Assembly: GCF_900343155.1 (NCBI RefSeq)
Contig: NZ_OUNG01000002.1
Location: 372,001-436,000 of the forward strand
Reading direction: 5' to 3'
Source of the DNA: Lactimicrobium massiliense
GTDB lineage: Bacteria > Bacillota_I > Bacilli_A > Erysipelotrichales > Erysipelotrichaceae
Length of the DNA stretch: 64,000 nucleotides
Position numbers and translations under genes: made by a program. Position 1 is the stretch's first letter. Every line of letters begins with the position of its first letter. Of the stretch, positions 41,338 to 50,188 are shown piece after piece. The notes beneath the pieces were generated by a model that saw only the letters and a list, made by a program, of their open reading frames with translations, ran no database searches and was not told the DNA's origin.

Positions 41338-42339
41338 ATGACATCAAATGGAAAGCGCATTTGTAAAAACTGTGGCTTTGAAGTGCCGGCGGATATGAAG
41401 CAGTGTCCGCACTGCGGCTGGCTGCTGGATGATGAGGATGACTTTGTGCTGCCTTCTCTGGATGAAGATAAATCAGCACAGAAAAAGCAGACTGGTCAGA
41501 GGCATCAGCGTGTGGAAAGAGATGAAACATATGAGCGGCCTTCGCAGCATGCATCCCGCTCTTATCCACAGAACAATTCCTATGATGACTACTATGGTCA
41601 GTATCAACAGACCTCTCATAGATCAAAGCCCCGTCATGCCGAGCCGGGTGCCTTTACGGATCTGGATGTCAAAGATCTGCCGATTCAGGAAACAGCAGAG
41701 ATGAAGAAGCTGGAACAGGAAGAGGCAATTGAGACAAAGCAGTATGATCCCAGCCGTGAACAGAGAAGGTCTCTGGAGGATACGCTGTTTGATCCCAATG
41801 AACATGAGGAAGAAACAGAAAGAAAGACAGCCCCGAAGAGCAGACAGGAACCGGAAACACATCACAGGAACAATAAGAAACATCATTCTGTGCTGCCGGC
41901 CATTCTGTTATTCATTATCCTGACTCTGGCACTGCTGGCTGGCGGTATCTATCTGGTGGATCATTTCACTGGCGGCAGTATTGTGTCAGATCTCAAAGGC
42001 AGGTTGACCAATAAGACTGCGGCCGTAACAGCTGCACCGAAGGAGACAGTGGAAGCCACTGCCGCACCGACCGTGACGCCAACACCGACGCCTACACCAA
42101 CTGCAGCAGCAACAGCCAATGTACATGAGGGCTATGTCGGTCATCTGAAGGTGACTGCAGATGCCGTCAGGATCAGAGACAGTGCTTCTCTGTCTGGCAA
42201 TGAGGTTGGTTCGACTGCAGCTGGTCAGGAGTATGATGTGATTGCCACAGCTCAGGCAGATGGCTATACATGGTACCAGATCGGTGAGAACCAGTGGATG
42301 CCGAGTGATGGCACCTGGGCTGAATATACACAGTATTAA
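41338..42339 (+). CDS. Membrane protein with N-terminal zinc ribbon and extracellular SH3-like domain
   Basis: 333-residue single-pass protein. A cytoplasmic zinc ribbon (CKNCG...CPHCG, residues 9-30) is followed by a ~140-residue charged, probably disordered region, one membrane helix (VLPAILLFIILTLALLAGGIYLV, about 187-209), a Thr/Pro/Ala-rich stalk (PTVTPTPTPTPTAA) and a C-terminal SH3b-like domain (LKVTADAVRIRDSASLSGNEVGST... WYQIGENQWMP). The outside domain may bind cell wall; the zinc ribbon may contact a cytoplasmic partner. GGAGGCGGGG upstream. It is 15 bases from glf. Confidence 0.75.
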   Translation: MTSNGKRICKNCGFEVPADMKQCPHCGWLLDDEDDFVLPSLDEDKSAQKKQTGQRHQRVERDETYERPSQHASRSYPQNNSYDDYYGQYQQTSHRSKPRHAEPGAFTDLDVKDLPIQETAEMKKLEQEEAIETKQYDPSREQRRSLEDTLFDPNEHEEETERKTAPKSRQEPETHHRNNKKHHSVLPAILLFIILTLALLAGGIYLVDHFTGGSIVSDLKGRLTNKTAAVTAAPKETVEATAAPTVTPTPTPTPTAAATANVHEGYVGHLKVTADAVRIRDSASLSGNEVGSTAAGQEYDVIATAQADGYTWYQIGENQWMPSDGTWAEYTQY

Positions 42340-42354
42340 GAAAAAGGAGATAAG

Positions 42355-43476
42355 ATGAAACAGTACGATTATCTTGTTGTTGGCGCTGGTCTGTATGGTG
42401 CCGTATTCGCACATGAGGCAAAGAAAGCAGGCAAAAAGGTCCTGGTCATTGACCGCAGGGATCAGATTGCAGGCAATGTGTATACCAAAGATGTCAAAGG
42501 CATCCACGTCCATCAGTATGGCGCGCATATCTTCCATACCAACAATCAGACAGTATGGAATTATGTACAGCAGTTTGCCACCTTTAACCGGTTTACCAAC
42601 AGCCCGGTGGCCAATTATCATGGGGAGCTGTATTCCCTGCCTTTTAACATGTACACATTTAATAAGATGTGGGGTGTTGTGACGCCGCAGGAAGCATATG
42701 AAAAAATAGAGGAACAGAAGAAAGCTGCCGGCATCAAGGAGCCGAAGAATCTGGAAGAGCAGGCTATTTCTCTGGTTGGCACCGATATCTATCAGAAGCT
42801 GATCAAGGGTTATACAGAGAAGCAGTGGGGACGCGACTGCAAGGATCTGCCGGCATTCATTATCAAGCGTCTGCCGGTGCGCTTTACCTTTGATAACAAC
42901 TATTTCAATGCCCTGTATCAGGGAATTCCGATGGGCGGCTATACAAAAATGGTTGCCAATATGCTGGATGGCATTGAGGTCCGTCTGCATGAGGACTATC
43001 TGAAGAACAAGGAACAGTTTGATGCACTGGCAGATACGGTGATCTATACAGGACCGATTGATGCCTACTTCAACTACAGCCTGGGTACACTGCAGTACCG
43101 CTCTGTCCGCTTTGAGACAGAACTGCTGGATACGCCGAATTTCCAGGGCAATGCGGCTGTCAACTACACAGACAGAGAGACACCATGGACCAGAATCATC
43201 GAACATAAGTGGTTTGAGTTTGGCATGGATGATGAAGGTAAGGATATTCCATGCACCGTCATTTCCAGAGAGTATTCCTCTGAGTGGAAGCCGGGCGATG
43301 AGCCTTACTATCCGGTCAATGATGCAAGAAATTCCGAGCTGTATCAGAAGTATCGTGAACTTGCCGATCAGGAAAACAACATTGTCTTTGGCGGCCGTCT
43401 TGGCGAATACAAGTACTATGACATGGATGCTGTCATTGCCAGTGCTTTGAACAAAGCAGATGAAATCCTGCTTTAA
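42355..43476 (+). CDS. glf: UDP-galactopyranose mutase
   Basis: 373-residue flavoenzyme that converts UDP-galactopyranose to UDP-galactofuranose for surface glycans. The FAD-binding GAGLYGAVFAHEAKKAGKKVLVIDRR lies at the N terminus, followed by GNVYTKDVKGIHVHQYGAHIFHTN and, near the C terminus, FGGRLGEYKYYDMDAVIASAL, all diagnostic. AAAAGGAG precedes the ATG and a clean terminator follows. With rmlABDC 3 kb downstream it suggests a surface polysaccharide containing galactofuranose and rhamnose. Confidence 0.95.
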   Translation: MKQYDYLVVGAGLYGAVFAHEAKKAGKKVLVIDRRDQIAGNVYTKDVKGIHVHQYGAHIFHTNNQTVWNYVQQFATFNRFTNSPVANYHGELYSLPFNMYTFNKMWGVVTPQEAYEKIEEQKKAAGIKEPKNLEEQAISLVGTDIYQKLIKGYTEKQWGRDCKDLPAFIIKRLPVRFTFDNNYFNALYQGIPMGGYTKMVANMLDGIEVRLHEDYLKNKEQFDALADTVIYTGPIDAYFNYSLGTLQYRSVRFETELLDTPNFQGNAAVNYTDRETPWTRIIEHKWFEFGMDDEGKDIPCTVISREYSSEWKPGDEPYYPVNDARNSELYQKYRELADQENNIVFGGRLGEYKYYDMDAVIASALNKADEILL

Positions 43477-43480
43477 CAAG

Positions 43481-43504
43481 AAAGAACCGCAAGGTTCTTT
43501 TTTT
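43481..43504 (+). terminator. Intrinsic terminator after glf
   Basis: AAAGAACC, GCAA loop, GGTTCTTT, then TTTT. Confidence 0.9.
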
Positions 43505-43584
43505 AATCTTGCTATGTCATCAGATGTCTGCCTGCATACATGTGATCCGCCGGATCCTGAAAGATAACAAACTATTGGCAAAGA

Positions 43585-43782
43585 ATACAACTGCTGAGCG
43601 GTCATAAATCCGGCTGCAAAAAAATACAACCGGATTTATGACCGATTTCGTTTGTATTTGCACGCAAAAACAATTGAAACATTGGTTTGAAATCCATCTG
43701 TGCCTGAATTATTACGTGATTTTCAGGTGAAAATTCAAAAATACAGTTGGAAAACAATCACAAATTCGGTTGCAAAAAAATA
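43585..43782. repeat. Repeat array upstream of AlbA_2 gene 1
   Basis: Perfect 15-bp inverted repeat (CGGTCATAAATCCGG 43600-43614 / complement 43631-43645, 16-base spacer). The word AATACAAC occurs at 43585-43592 and 43624-43631, with a related inverted copy GTTTGTATT at 43651-43659. A 16-base word CGGyTGCAAAAAAATA is repeated at 43612-43627 and 43767-43782 (15/16 identical). This is a probable multi-site operator for the downstream gene. Confidence 0.65.
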
Positions 43783-43843
43783 TGGTTGAAAATATACGCG
43801 GATTCCTTTACCCTGAAAGTACAATAGATTGGAGACGACCATC

Positions 43844-45094
43844 ATGAAAGAGACAAGACAACTGGAGTTTAAATCAGATATTACGAATACATTCTTGAAG
43901 ACCGTAAGTGCTTTTGCCAATTACGATGGTGGAAAGATTGTTTTCGGAGTGGATGATCATGGTGATGTCGTTGGTTTGGATGATCCGGTACAAGCCTGTC
44001 TGGATATCGAAAACAAGATTAATGATTCGATTCATCCACAGCCTCCCTACGAGTTGTCCGTTCAGGAGTCAGACAAAACAGTGACACTTGTGGTCAGGTC
44101 AGGAAGAAATACTCCGTATACATATAAATCCAAAGCGTATAGAAGAAATGACACGGCCACGATTGAGGCTGACAGTCTGGAACTGAGCAGACTGGTCCTG
44201 AGGGGTGAACACATCAATTTTGAGGACCTCCCGGCCGAAAAACAGGATCTGACGTTCAATACTCTTGAGAGACTGGCAAAGGAGAAAATCGGTATTACAT
44301 CGTTAAATCGGGATGTATTGAAAACGCTGAATTTATACAGTGACGGGGAAGGATATAACCATGCCGCTGAGATTCTGGCGGATGAGAATGGTTTTCCTGG
44401 CATTGATATTGCCAGATTTGGGGAAAGCATCAATGTGATTCTGAAACGCGCGGTTATTGAGCATCAATCGGTTATTGATGAGCTCGGAAAAGCAATGGAA
44501 ATATTTCGTGATTATTATCAATATGAAGAAATTCACGGGATGGATCGAATCAAAATCGAAAAAGTACCTGAAGAGGCATTCAGAGAAGCAGTTGCCAATG
44601 CACTGATTCACAGAACCTGGGATATCAATGTCAATATCCGGATAATGATGTTTGATGACCGGATTGAAGTATCATCACCGGGAGGGCTGCCACCCGGTCT
44701 TTCCAAAGAGGAATATCTGAGGGGGAGTGTTTCAATACTGAGAAATCCAAAATTGGGGAATGTATTCTACAGACTGAACCTTGTAGAAATATTGGGAACA
44801 GGAATTCTGAGAATCCGGGAAGCATATGAAAACAGCATCCAGAAACCGGCTTTTGAGGTTTATGAAAACTCAATTCATGTCATTCTGCCGGTCATCAGCA
44901 AGGAAAAGCTGTCTGCAGATGAAAAGATTGTCTATCAGATTCTAAGCAAAACAATGCCAAAATCAATCAGTGAAATTGCGGCTGCGGTTCCGTTTGGCAG
45001 GTCAAAGACAGCCGGGCTGTTAAAAGCAATGGCTGAAAAGCAATACATCACAATTGAAGGAAAAGGCAGAGGAACAAAATACAAGATTGGCTAA
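43844..45094 (+). CDS. AlbA_2 (Schlafen-type) DNA-binding / ATPase-fold regulator, copy 1
   Basis: 416-residue protein. The N-terminal AlbA_2 domain (LEFKSDITNTFLKTVSAFANYDGGKIVFGVDDHGDVVGL) is followed by a GHKL-like C-terminal ATP-binding region (EEAFREAVANALIHRTWDINVNIRIMMFDDRIEVSSPGGLPPG; FYRLNLVEILGTGILRI) and a winged-helix end (PKSISEIAAAVPFGRSKTAGLLKAM). Proteins of this make-up are annotated as ATP-binding transcriptional regulators or defence-linked factors; function is unsettled. The start at 43844 follows GGAG with a 9-base gap. It is a clear paralogue of the 416-residue protein at 50562. Confidence 0.78.
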   Translation: MKETRQLEFKSDITNTFLKTVSAFANYDGGKIVFGVDDHGDVVGLDDPVQACLDIENKINDSIHPQPPYELSVQESDKTVTLVVRSGRNTPYTYKSKAYRRNDTATIEADSLELSRLVLRGEHINFEDLPAEKQDLTFNTLERLAKEKIGITSLNRDVLKTLNLYSDGEGYNHAAEILADENGFPGIDIARFGESINVILKRAVIEHQSVIDELGKAMEIFRDYYQYEEIHGMDRIKIEKVPEEAFREAVANALIHRTWDINVNIRIMMFDDRIEVSSPGGLPPGLSKEEYLRGSVSILRNPKLGNVFYRLNLVEILGTGILRIREAYENSIQKPAFEVYENSIHVILPVISKEKLSADEKIVYQILSKTMPKSISEIAAAVPFGRSKTAGLLKAMAEKQYITIEGKGRGTKYKIG

Positions 45095-45188
45095 TAACAG
45101 CAGTAAGTCCACTGTGTTCTGGCTGCGCATCTTCTGTCTATACATGTATACTCAGCTTGTAGTACATTTCTTTTACTGATATGCATGC

Positions 45189-45194
45189 TATGAT
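45189..45194 (+). promoter_or_regulatory. -10 box 6 bases before the DUF1653 start codon
   Basis: TATGAT (45189-45194) with a weak TTTCTT 16 bases upstream (45167-45172). ATG at 45201 follows after 6 bases, so a leaderless mRNA is likely. Confidence 0.4.
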
Positions 45195-45200
45195 ACTGAT

Positions 45201-45434
45201 ATGCGGGAACTTGTAAAAAACAGAGTATACAGACACTTCAAGGGAAAGTACTACTATGTGCTGGATGAAGCCATTGATACTGAGAGTCGCGAGGTGGTTG
45301 TGATCTATCGGGCATTATATGGGGACTATGGCTTGTTTGTGCGTCCAAAGAGTATGTTTCTGTCTGAGGTGGATCATGCCAAATATCCGGATGTAAAGCA
45401 GAAGTATCGCTTTGAGCTGGTGGATGATGACTAA
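45201..45434 (+). CDS. DUF1653 family protein
   Basis: 77-residue protein with the DUF1653 pattern (VYRHFKGKYYYVLDEAIDTESREVVVIYRALYGDYGLFVRPKSMFLSEVD), a small beta-barrel family of unknown function. There is no ribosome site; a -10-like TATGAT lies 6 bases upstream. The MerR-methyltransferase gene begins inside its last codons (8-base overlap), so the two are probably one transcript. Confidence 0.82.
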   Translation: MRELVKNRVYRHFKGKYYYVLDEAIDTESREVVVIYRALYGDYGLFVRPKSMFLSEVDHAKYPDVKQKYRFELVDDD

Positions 45435-46608
45435 GAAGGGCTTTTATTCATCGGGGGAATTTGCAGCGCGTGCCCATGTGTCATTGCGTACGGTACGCTA
45501 TTATGACCGTATTGGCCTGCTGTCTCCTTCTGCTCATTCTGATGCTGGAGCACGGTTATACAATGATGCAGATCTTGGCCGCATGCAGCAGATTCTTCTG
45601 TACAAGTATCTTGGCTTTTCTCTGGATGATATCCGGGAGATGACGATGGCCGGTGCTGATCAGCATTTCCTGCTGGAGACAATGCGTGTGCAGCAGAAAC
45701 TGGTACAGGAAAGAATCGGACAGATGCAGGCAGTTGCGGAAGCATTGTCTTCAACCATGTCCGCATTAAAGAAGGGACAGGAAGTGGACTATGATCACAT
45801 GCTGGCCCTGATTGACAGTGATGCCATGGAGCGCAGCCTGAAAACACAGTATCAGAATGCGGCCAATATCACCGCCCGTATTCGTCTCCATTCCCTCTAT
45901 TCTACCAATCCTTTGGGCTGGTTTGTGTGGCTGTATCAGCAGGCATCCATTCAGGATGGCATGAAGATCCTGGAGATTGGCTGCGGCAATGGTGCCCTGT
46001 GGCAGCAGAATCTGTCTGTTCTGCCGCCGCATGTACAGATTGTACTGTCGGATATTTCAGCCGGTATGATTCATGATGTGCAGAACCGCTTCCGAAATGA
46101 TGCACGATTCTCCTGCATGGTGTTTGATGCAGCGCATATGCCGTTTGATGACAATACATTTGATCTTGTCATTGCCAATCACATGCTGTTTTATTGCGAT
46201 GATCTTTCACAGGTGCTGCAGGAATGTGCCAGGGTACTCAAGGTGAATGGACATCTGGAGGCCAGTACGTATAGTTCCAGGCATATGAAAGAGATCACAG
46301 AGCTTGTGCAGTCATTCTCGCCGCAGATTGTGCTGTCCAAAGACAAGCTGTATGAGAAGTTTGGCTTGGATCATGGTGCCCAGCTGCTGTCTCCTTATTT
46401 TGGGGATATCGAAAGAAGAAAATATCAGGATTCGATTGTCCTGCATGAGGCGGAGCCTTTGATTGCCTATATTCTGTCATGTCATGGCAATCAGAATCAG
46501 CTGCTGCTGGACCGCTACAAGGAATTTCATGACTATGTGGTGAAGATGACAGCGGGCGGTTTTACGATTACAAAGGATGCCGGTGTGTTTCTTGCCGTAA
46601 AAAAGTAA
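45427..46608 (+). CDS. MerR-type regulator fused to a SAM-dependent methyltransferase
   Basis: 393-residue fusion. Residues ~5-115 form a MerR helix-turn-helix (FYSSGEFAARAHVSLRTVRYYDRIGLLSPSAHSDAGARLYNDADLGRMQQILLYKYLGFSLDDIREM) plus dimerisation coiled coil. Residues ~165-310 form a class I methyltransferase with motif I in MKILEIGCGNGALW and later motifs at VLSDIS and FDLVIANHMLFYC. A MerR sensor domain is replaced by an enzyme, so the protein may sense SAM or a substrate, or methylate a drug or metabolite while regulating its own operon. The start at 45427 overlaps DUF1653. Confidence 0.82.
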   Translation: MTKKGFYSSGEFAARAHVSLRTVRYYDRIGLLSPSAHSDAGARLYNDADLGRMQQILLYKYLGFSLDDIREMTMAGADQHFLLETMRVQQKLVQERIGQMQAVAEALSSTMSALKKGQEVDYDHMLALIDSDAMERSLKTQYQNAANITARIRLHSLYSTNPLGWFVWLYQQASIQDGMKILEIGCGNGALWQQNLSVLPPHVQIVLSDISAGMIHDVQNRFRNDARFSCMVFDAAHMPFDDNTFDLVIANHMLFYCDDLSQVLQECARVLKVNGHLEASTYSSRHMKEITELVQSFSPQIVLSKDKLYEKFGLDHGAQLLSPYFGDIERRKYQDSIVLHEAEPLIAYILSCHGNQNQLLLDRYKEFHDYVVKMTAGGFTITKDAGVFLAVKK

Positions 46609-46620
46609 AAATAATGCTTG

Positions 46621-46645
46621 AAGGTGACCTTGCGTCACCTTTTAT
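46621..46645 (+). terminator. Hairpin terminator after the MerR-methyltransferase gene
   Basis: AAGGTGAC (46621-46628), 5-base loop, GTCACCTT (46634-46641), then TTATA. Confidence 0.65.
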
Positions 46646-46673
46646 ACTTCTGCTGTCTACAGGAGGTACATGT

Positions 46674-47585
46674 ATGAAGGGTATTATTCTGGCCGGTGGT
46701 TCGGGGACCCGGCTGTATCCATTGACCCGGGTGACATCGAAGCAGCTGCTGCCGGTGTATGACAAACCGATGATCTTTTATCCGCTGAGTACATTGATGC
46801 TGGCGGGGATCCGGGATGTTCTGATTATTTCTACGCCGCATGATATCGGTAATTTTGAGGCATTGCTGCAAGATGGCTCTCAGTTTGGCATGCATTTTTC
46901 CTACAAGGTGCAGGAAACACCGAATGGTCTTGCCCAGGCATTTGTGCTGGGTGAAGATTTCATCGGTGATGACTGTGCGGCCCTGGTGCTGGGAGATAAT
47001 ATCTTCTATGGCAACCACTTCGGCCGCATGCTGAGAAAGGCTGTGGGAGATGCCGAGCATCTTGGCAAGGCAACAATCTTTGGCAAGTATGTATCGGATC
47101 CGGAGCGCTTTGGCATTGCCGACTTTGATGAGAAGGGACATGTTTTGTCTCTGGAAGAAAAGCCGGCCCACCCCAGGAGCAACTATGCGGTTGTCGGCCT
47201 GTATTTCTATGACAACCGTTGTGTGGAATATGCCAAACAGTTGAAGCCTTCTCCCCGCGGCGAGTATGAAATTACGGATCTGAACAAGGTTTATCTGGCA
47301 CATGATGATCTGGATCTGCAGATTCTTGGCAGAGGTTTCTCCTGGGTGGATACCGGCACGGTGGAATCGATGGCAGAGGCAGCCAATTATGTGCGTTCCA
47401 TTGAGCATATTCAGGGCATTCGTATTTCGGTGCCGGAGGAGATTGCCTACTATAACAAGTGGATTGATGAGGAACAGCTTCTGAAGATGGCAGATCTGTA
47501 TGGCAAGAGTCCGTATGGGGCGTATCTGAGAAGTCTGGTGAGTGGTTCTGTGCAGGGACCGATTGCAAAAAGAGAGGGAAAGTAA
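46674..47585 (+). CDS. rmlA: Glucose-1-phosphate thymidylyltransferase
   Basis: 303-residue nucleotidyltransferase making dTDP-glucose, the first step to dTDP-L-rhamnose. The N-terminal GIILAGGSGTRLYPLTRVTSKQLLPVYDKPMIFYPLSTLMLAGI is diagnostic, and ALVLGDNIFYG and FSWVDTGTVESM are also present. The start at 46674 is set by AGGAGG at 46661-46666; the frame extends further upstream but overlaps the terminator. First gene of rmlABDC; rmlB follows after 3 bases. Confidence 0.96.
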   Translation: MKGIILAGGSGTRLYPLTRVTSKQLLPVYDKPMIFYPLSTLMLAGIRDVLIISTPHDIGNFEALLQDGSQFGMHFSYKVQETPNGLAQAFVLGEDFIGDDCAALVLGDNIFYGNHFGRMLRKAVGDAEHLGKATIFGKYVSDPERFGIADFDEKGHVLSLEEKPAHPRSNYAVVGLYFYDNRCVEYAKQLKPSPRGEYEITDLNKVYLAHDDLDLQILGRGFSWVDTGTVESMAEAANYVRSIEHIQGIRISVPEEIAYYNKWIDEEQLLKMADLYGKSPYGAYLRSLVSGSVQGPIAKREGK

Positions 47586-47588
47586 ACT

Positions 47589-48620
47589 ATGAAAATGATC
47601 GTGACTGGCGGAGCGGGATTCATTGGCTCCAACTTTATCTTCTATGAAAGAAAAGCACACCCGGAGGATGAGATCATCTGCCTGGACAAGCTGACCTATG
47701 CCGGCAATCTGAAGACACTGAAGGATATCATGGATGCTCCGAACTTCAAGTTTGTGAAGCTGGATATCTGTGACCGTGAGGGTGTATACAAGCTGTTTGC
47801 GGATGAAAAGCCGGATGTGGTTGTTAACTTCGCAGCTGAGAGTCATGTGGACCGTTCGATTGAAAATCCTGAGATCTTCCTGGAGACCAATATCATTGGC
47901 ACCAGTGTGCTGATGGATGCCTGCCGCAAGTATGGCATCAAGCGTTATCATCAGGTTTCTACCGATGAAGTATATGGCGATCTGCCGATCAACCGTCCGG
48001 ATCTGTTCTTTACGGAAGAGACACCGCTGCATACTTCTTCTCCGTATTCTTCTTCCAAGGCTAGTGCTGACCTGCTGGTCAATGCCTATCACAGAACCTA
48101 TGGCCTGCCGACAACGATTTCCCGCTGCTCCAATAACTATGGTCCTTACCAGTTCCCGGAGAAGCTGATTCCGCTGATGATTGCCAGAGCTCTTGCCGAT
48201 GAGCCGCTGCCGGTATATGGTGAGGGTATGAACATCCGTGACTGGCTGTATGTGGAGGATCACTGCCGTGCCATTGATCTGATTATCAGGAAAGCAAATG
48301 TTGGTGAGGTTTACAACATCGGCGGTCACAATGAGATGCGCAACATTGACATCGTCAAGATCATCCTGAAGGAGCTTGGCAAGCCGGAATCTCTCATTCA
48401 GCACGTCACGGATCGCAAGGGCCATGACCAGCGTTATGCCATTGACCCGGCCAAGATTCACAGGGATCTGGGATGGCTGCCGGAGACAAAGTTTGCGGAT
48501 GGCATCAAGAAGACGATCAAGTGGTATCTGGACAACCAGGACTGGTGGAAGGATATCATTGCCGGTGACTATCAGAATTACTATGAAGAGATGTATGGCA
48601 AGAAGAAGGTAATTGGATGA
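47589..48620 (+). CDS. rmlB: dTDP-glucose 4,6-dehydratase
   Basis: 343-residue short-chain dehydrogenase-type enzyme, second step of the rhamnose pathway. NAD-binding TGGAGFIGSNF at the N terminus, the catalytic YSSSKASADLLV (Tyr-x-x-x-Lys type), the STDEVYGDL stretch, and SRCSNNYGPYQFPEKLIPLMI are present. AGAGGGAAAG precedes the ATG. rmlD starts within its stop codon (4-base overlap). Confidence 0.96.
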   Translation: MKMIVTGGAGFIGSNFIFYERKAHPEDEIICLDKLTYAGNLKTLKDIMDAPNFKFVKLDICDREGVYKLFADEKPDVVVNFAAESHVDRSIENPEIFLETNIIGTSVLMDACRKYGIKRYHQVSTDEVYGDLPINRPDLFFTEETPLHTSSPYSSSKASADLLVNAYHRTYGLPTTISRCSNNYGPYQFPEKLIPLMIARALADEPLPVYGEGMNIRDWLYVEDHCRAIDLIIRKANVGEVYNIGGHNEMRNIDIVKIILKELGKPESLIQHVTDRKGHDQRYAIDPAKIHRDLGWLPETKFADGIKKTIKWYLDNQDWWKDIIAGDYQNYYEEMYGKKKVIG

Positions 48621-49540
48621 GAGTATTTGTAACAGGTGTTTCCGGCCAGCTTGGCCATGATGTGATGAATGAGCTGGCAAAGCGCGGCTATGAGGGCATT
48701 GGTTCTGATATTGCCCCGGCCTATGCTGGTGTGCAGGATGGTTCTGCTGTTACTGCCATGCCGTATGTGGCAATGGATATTACCGACGCAAAGGCAGTGC
48801 ATGATACGCTGATGAACATTCATCCCGATGTCATTGTCCATTGTGCAGCATGGACAGCAGTGGATATGGCTGAGGATGATGACAAAGTCGCCAAGGTCAG
48901 AGCTGTCAATGCCGGCGGTACCCAGAACATTGCCAATGTGGCAAAGGAGCTGGATGCCAAGATGGTCTATATTTCCACGGACTATGTGTTCAATGGCAAG
49001 GGCACCGCACCATGGCAGCCTGACTGCAAGGACTATCAGCCGCTGAATGTGTATGGCAAGACAAAGCTGGAAGGGGAGCTGGCCGTTGCCAATACACTGC
49101 AGAAGTACTTCATTGTCCGCATTGCCTGGGTCTTTGGCAAAAACGGCAAGAACTTCATCAAGACGATGCTGAAAGTTGGCAAGACACATGATGAGGTAAG
49201 AGTTGTCAATGATCAGATCGGGACGCCGACCTATACGTTTGATCTGGCCAGACTGCTGGTCGATATGATTGAGACTGACAAGTATGGCTATTATCATGCG
49301 ACCAATGAAGGCGGCTATATTTCCTGGGCTGATTTTGCCAAGGAGATTTACAAGGATGCCGGCTTTAAGACAAAGGTAATTCCGGTGACCACAGAGGAAT
49401 ATGGTTTAAGCAAGGCGGCCAGACCGTTCAACAGCCGTCTTGACAAGAGCAAGCTTGTTGAAAATGGCTTTACACCGCTGCCGGACTGGCGTGATGCAGT
49501 CAAGCGCTATATTGATGAATTAGATGTGGAGAGTTTGTAA
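48617..49540 (+). CDS. rmlD: dTDP-4-dehydrorhamnose reductase
   Basis: 307-residue NAD(P)H-dependent reductase, last step of dTDP-L-rhamnose synthesis. N-terminal FVTGVSGQLGHDVMNELAKRGYE, HCAAWTAVDMAEDD, the catalytic YGKTKLEGE (YxxxK), and IAWVFGKNGKNFIKTML are characteristic. The ATG overlaps the rmlB stop by 4 bases. rmlC starts one base after its stop. Confidence 0.95.
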   Translation: MRVFVTGVSGQLGHDVMNELAKRGYEGIGSDIAPAYAGVQDGSAVTAMPYVAMDITDAKAVHDTLMNIHPDVIVHCAAWTAVDMAEDDDKVAKVRAVNAGGTQNIANVAKELDAKMVYISTDYVFNGKGTAPWQPDCKDYQPLNVYGKTKLEGELAVANTLQKYFIVRIAWVFGKNGKNFIKTMLKVGKTHDEVRVVNDQIGTPTYTFDLARLLVDMIETDKYGYYHATNEGGYISWADFAKEIYKDAGFKTKVIPVTTEEYGLSKAARPFNSRLDKSKLVENGFTPLPDWRDAVKRYIDELDVESL

Positions 49541-49541
49541 G

Positions 49542-50150
49542 ATGGGACAGATCAAAGTAGAGAAGAATGTTGGCGGCATTGAAGGTCTGTGTGTGATTAC
49601 ACCAACCGTACATGGGGATGCCCGCGGCTATTTCATGGAAACATACAATGAGAAGGATATGGAGGAAGCTGGCTTCCACATTAACTTTGTTCAGGATAAC
49701 CAGTCCAAGAGCACCAAGGGTGTGCTCAGAGGCCTGCATTTCCAGAAGCACTATCCGCAGTGCAAGCTGGTCAGAGCGGTCAGAGGCACGGTATTTGATG
49801 TCGCTGTTGATCTGAGACAGAACAGTGCCACCTATGGCAAGTGGTATGGTGTCACACTTTCCGAAGACAACAAGAAGCAGTTCCTGATTCCGGAAGGATT
49901 TGCCCATGGCTTCCTGGTACTTTCCGATGAAGCAGAGTTCTGCTACAAGGTCAATGACTACTGGCATCCCAATGATGAAGGCGGCATGGCCTGGAATGAT
50001 CCTGAGATCGGTGTTGAATGGCCGCAGCTCAAGGGTACTTACAACGGCACACCAAGCGCAGAAGGATATACCCTGGAAGATGGCACACCGCTGAATCTGT
50101 CTGATAAAGATCAGAAATGGGTAGGGCTGAAGGATACATTCAAGTTCTAA
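49542..50150 (+). CDS. rmlC: dTDP-4-dehydrorhamnose 3,5-epimerase
   Basis: 202-residue cupin-fold epimerase. Signature stretches include DARGYFMETYNEKD, QDNQSKSTKGVLRGLHFQK (with catalytic His), LVRAVRGTVFDVAVDLRQNS, and FLIPEGFAHGFLVLSDEAEFCYKVNDYW. The start at 49542 is chosen for GGAGAG upstream and fits the family length. It closes the operon in the order A-B-D-C and is followed by a terminator. Confidence 0.95.
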   Translation: MGQIKVEKNVGGIEGLCVITPTVHGDARGYFMETYNEKDMEEAGFHINFVQDNQSKSTKGVLRGLHFQKHYPQCKLVRAVRGTVFDVAVDLRQNSATYGKWYGVTLSEDNKKQFLIPEGFAHGFLVLSDEAEFCYKVNDYWHPNDEGGMAWNDPEIGVEWPQLKGTYNGTPSAEGYTLEDGTPLNLSDKDQKWVGLKDTFKF

Positions 50151-50158
50151 GGCACAAG

Positions 50159-50184
50159 GTCAGGATGAAGGTCCTGGCTTTTTT
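50159..50184 (+). terminator. Intrinsic terminator after rmlC
   Basis: GTCAGGA (50159-50165), 6-base loop, TCCTGGC (50172-50178), then six T. Confidence 0.8.
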
Positions 50185-50188
50185 GATG

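Noticed and set aside
41986..43629. 547-codon minus-strand open frame over glf
   Set aside because: Antisense shadow; composition unlike a real protein and it crosses the glf terminator.
46635..48680. 681-codon minus-strand open frame over rmlA/rmlB
   Set aside because: Antisense to two clear enzymes, no start with a ribosome site and no recognisable motif.
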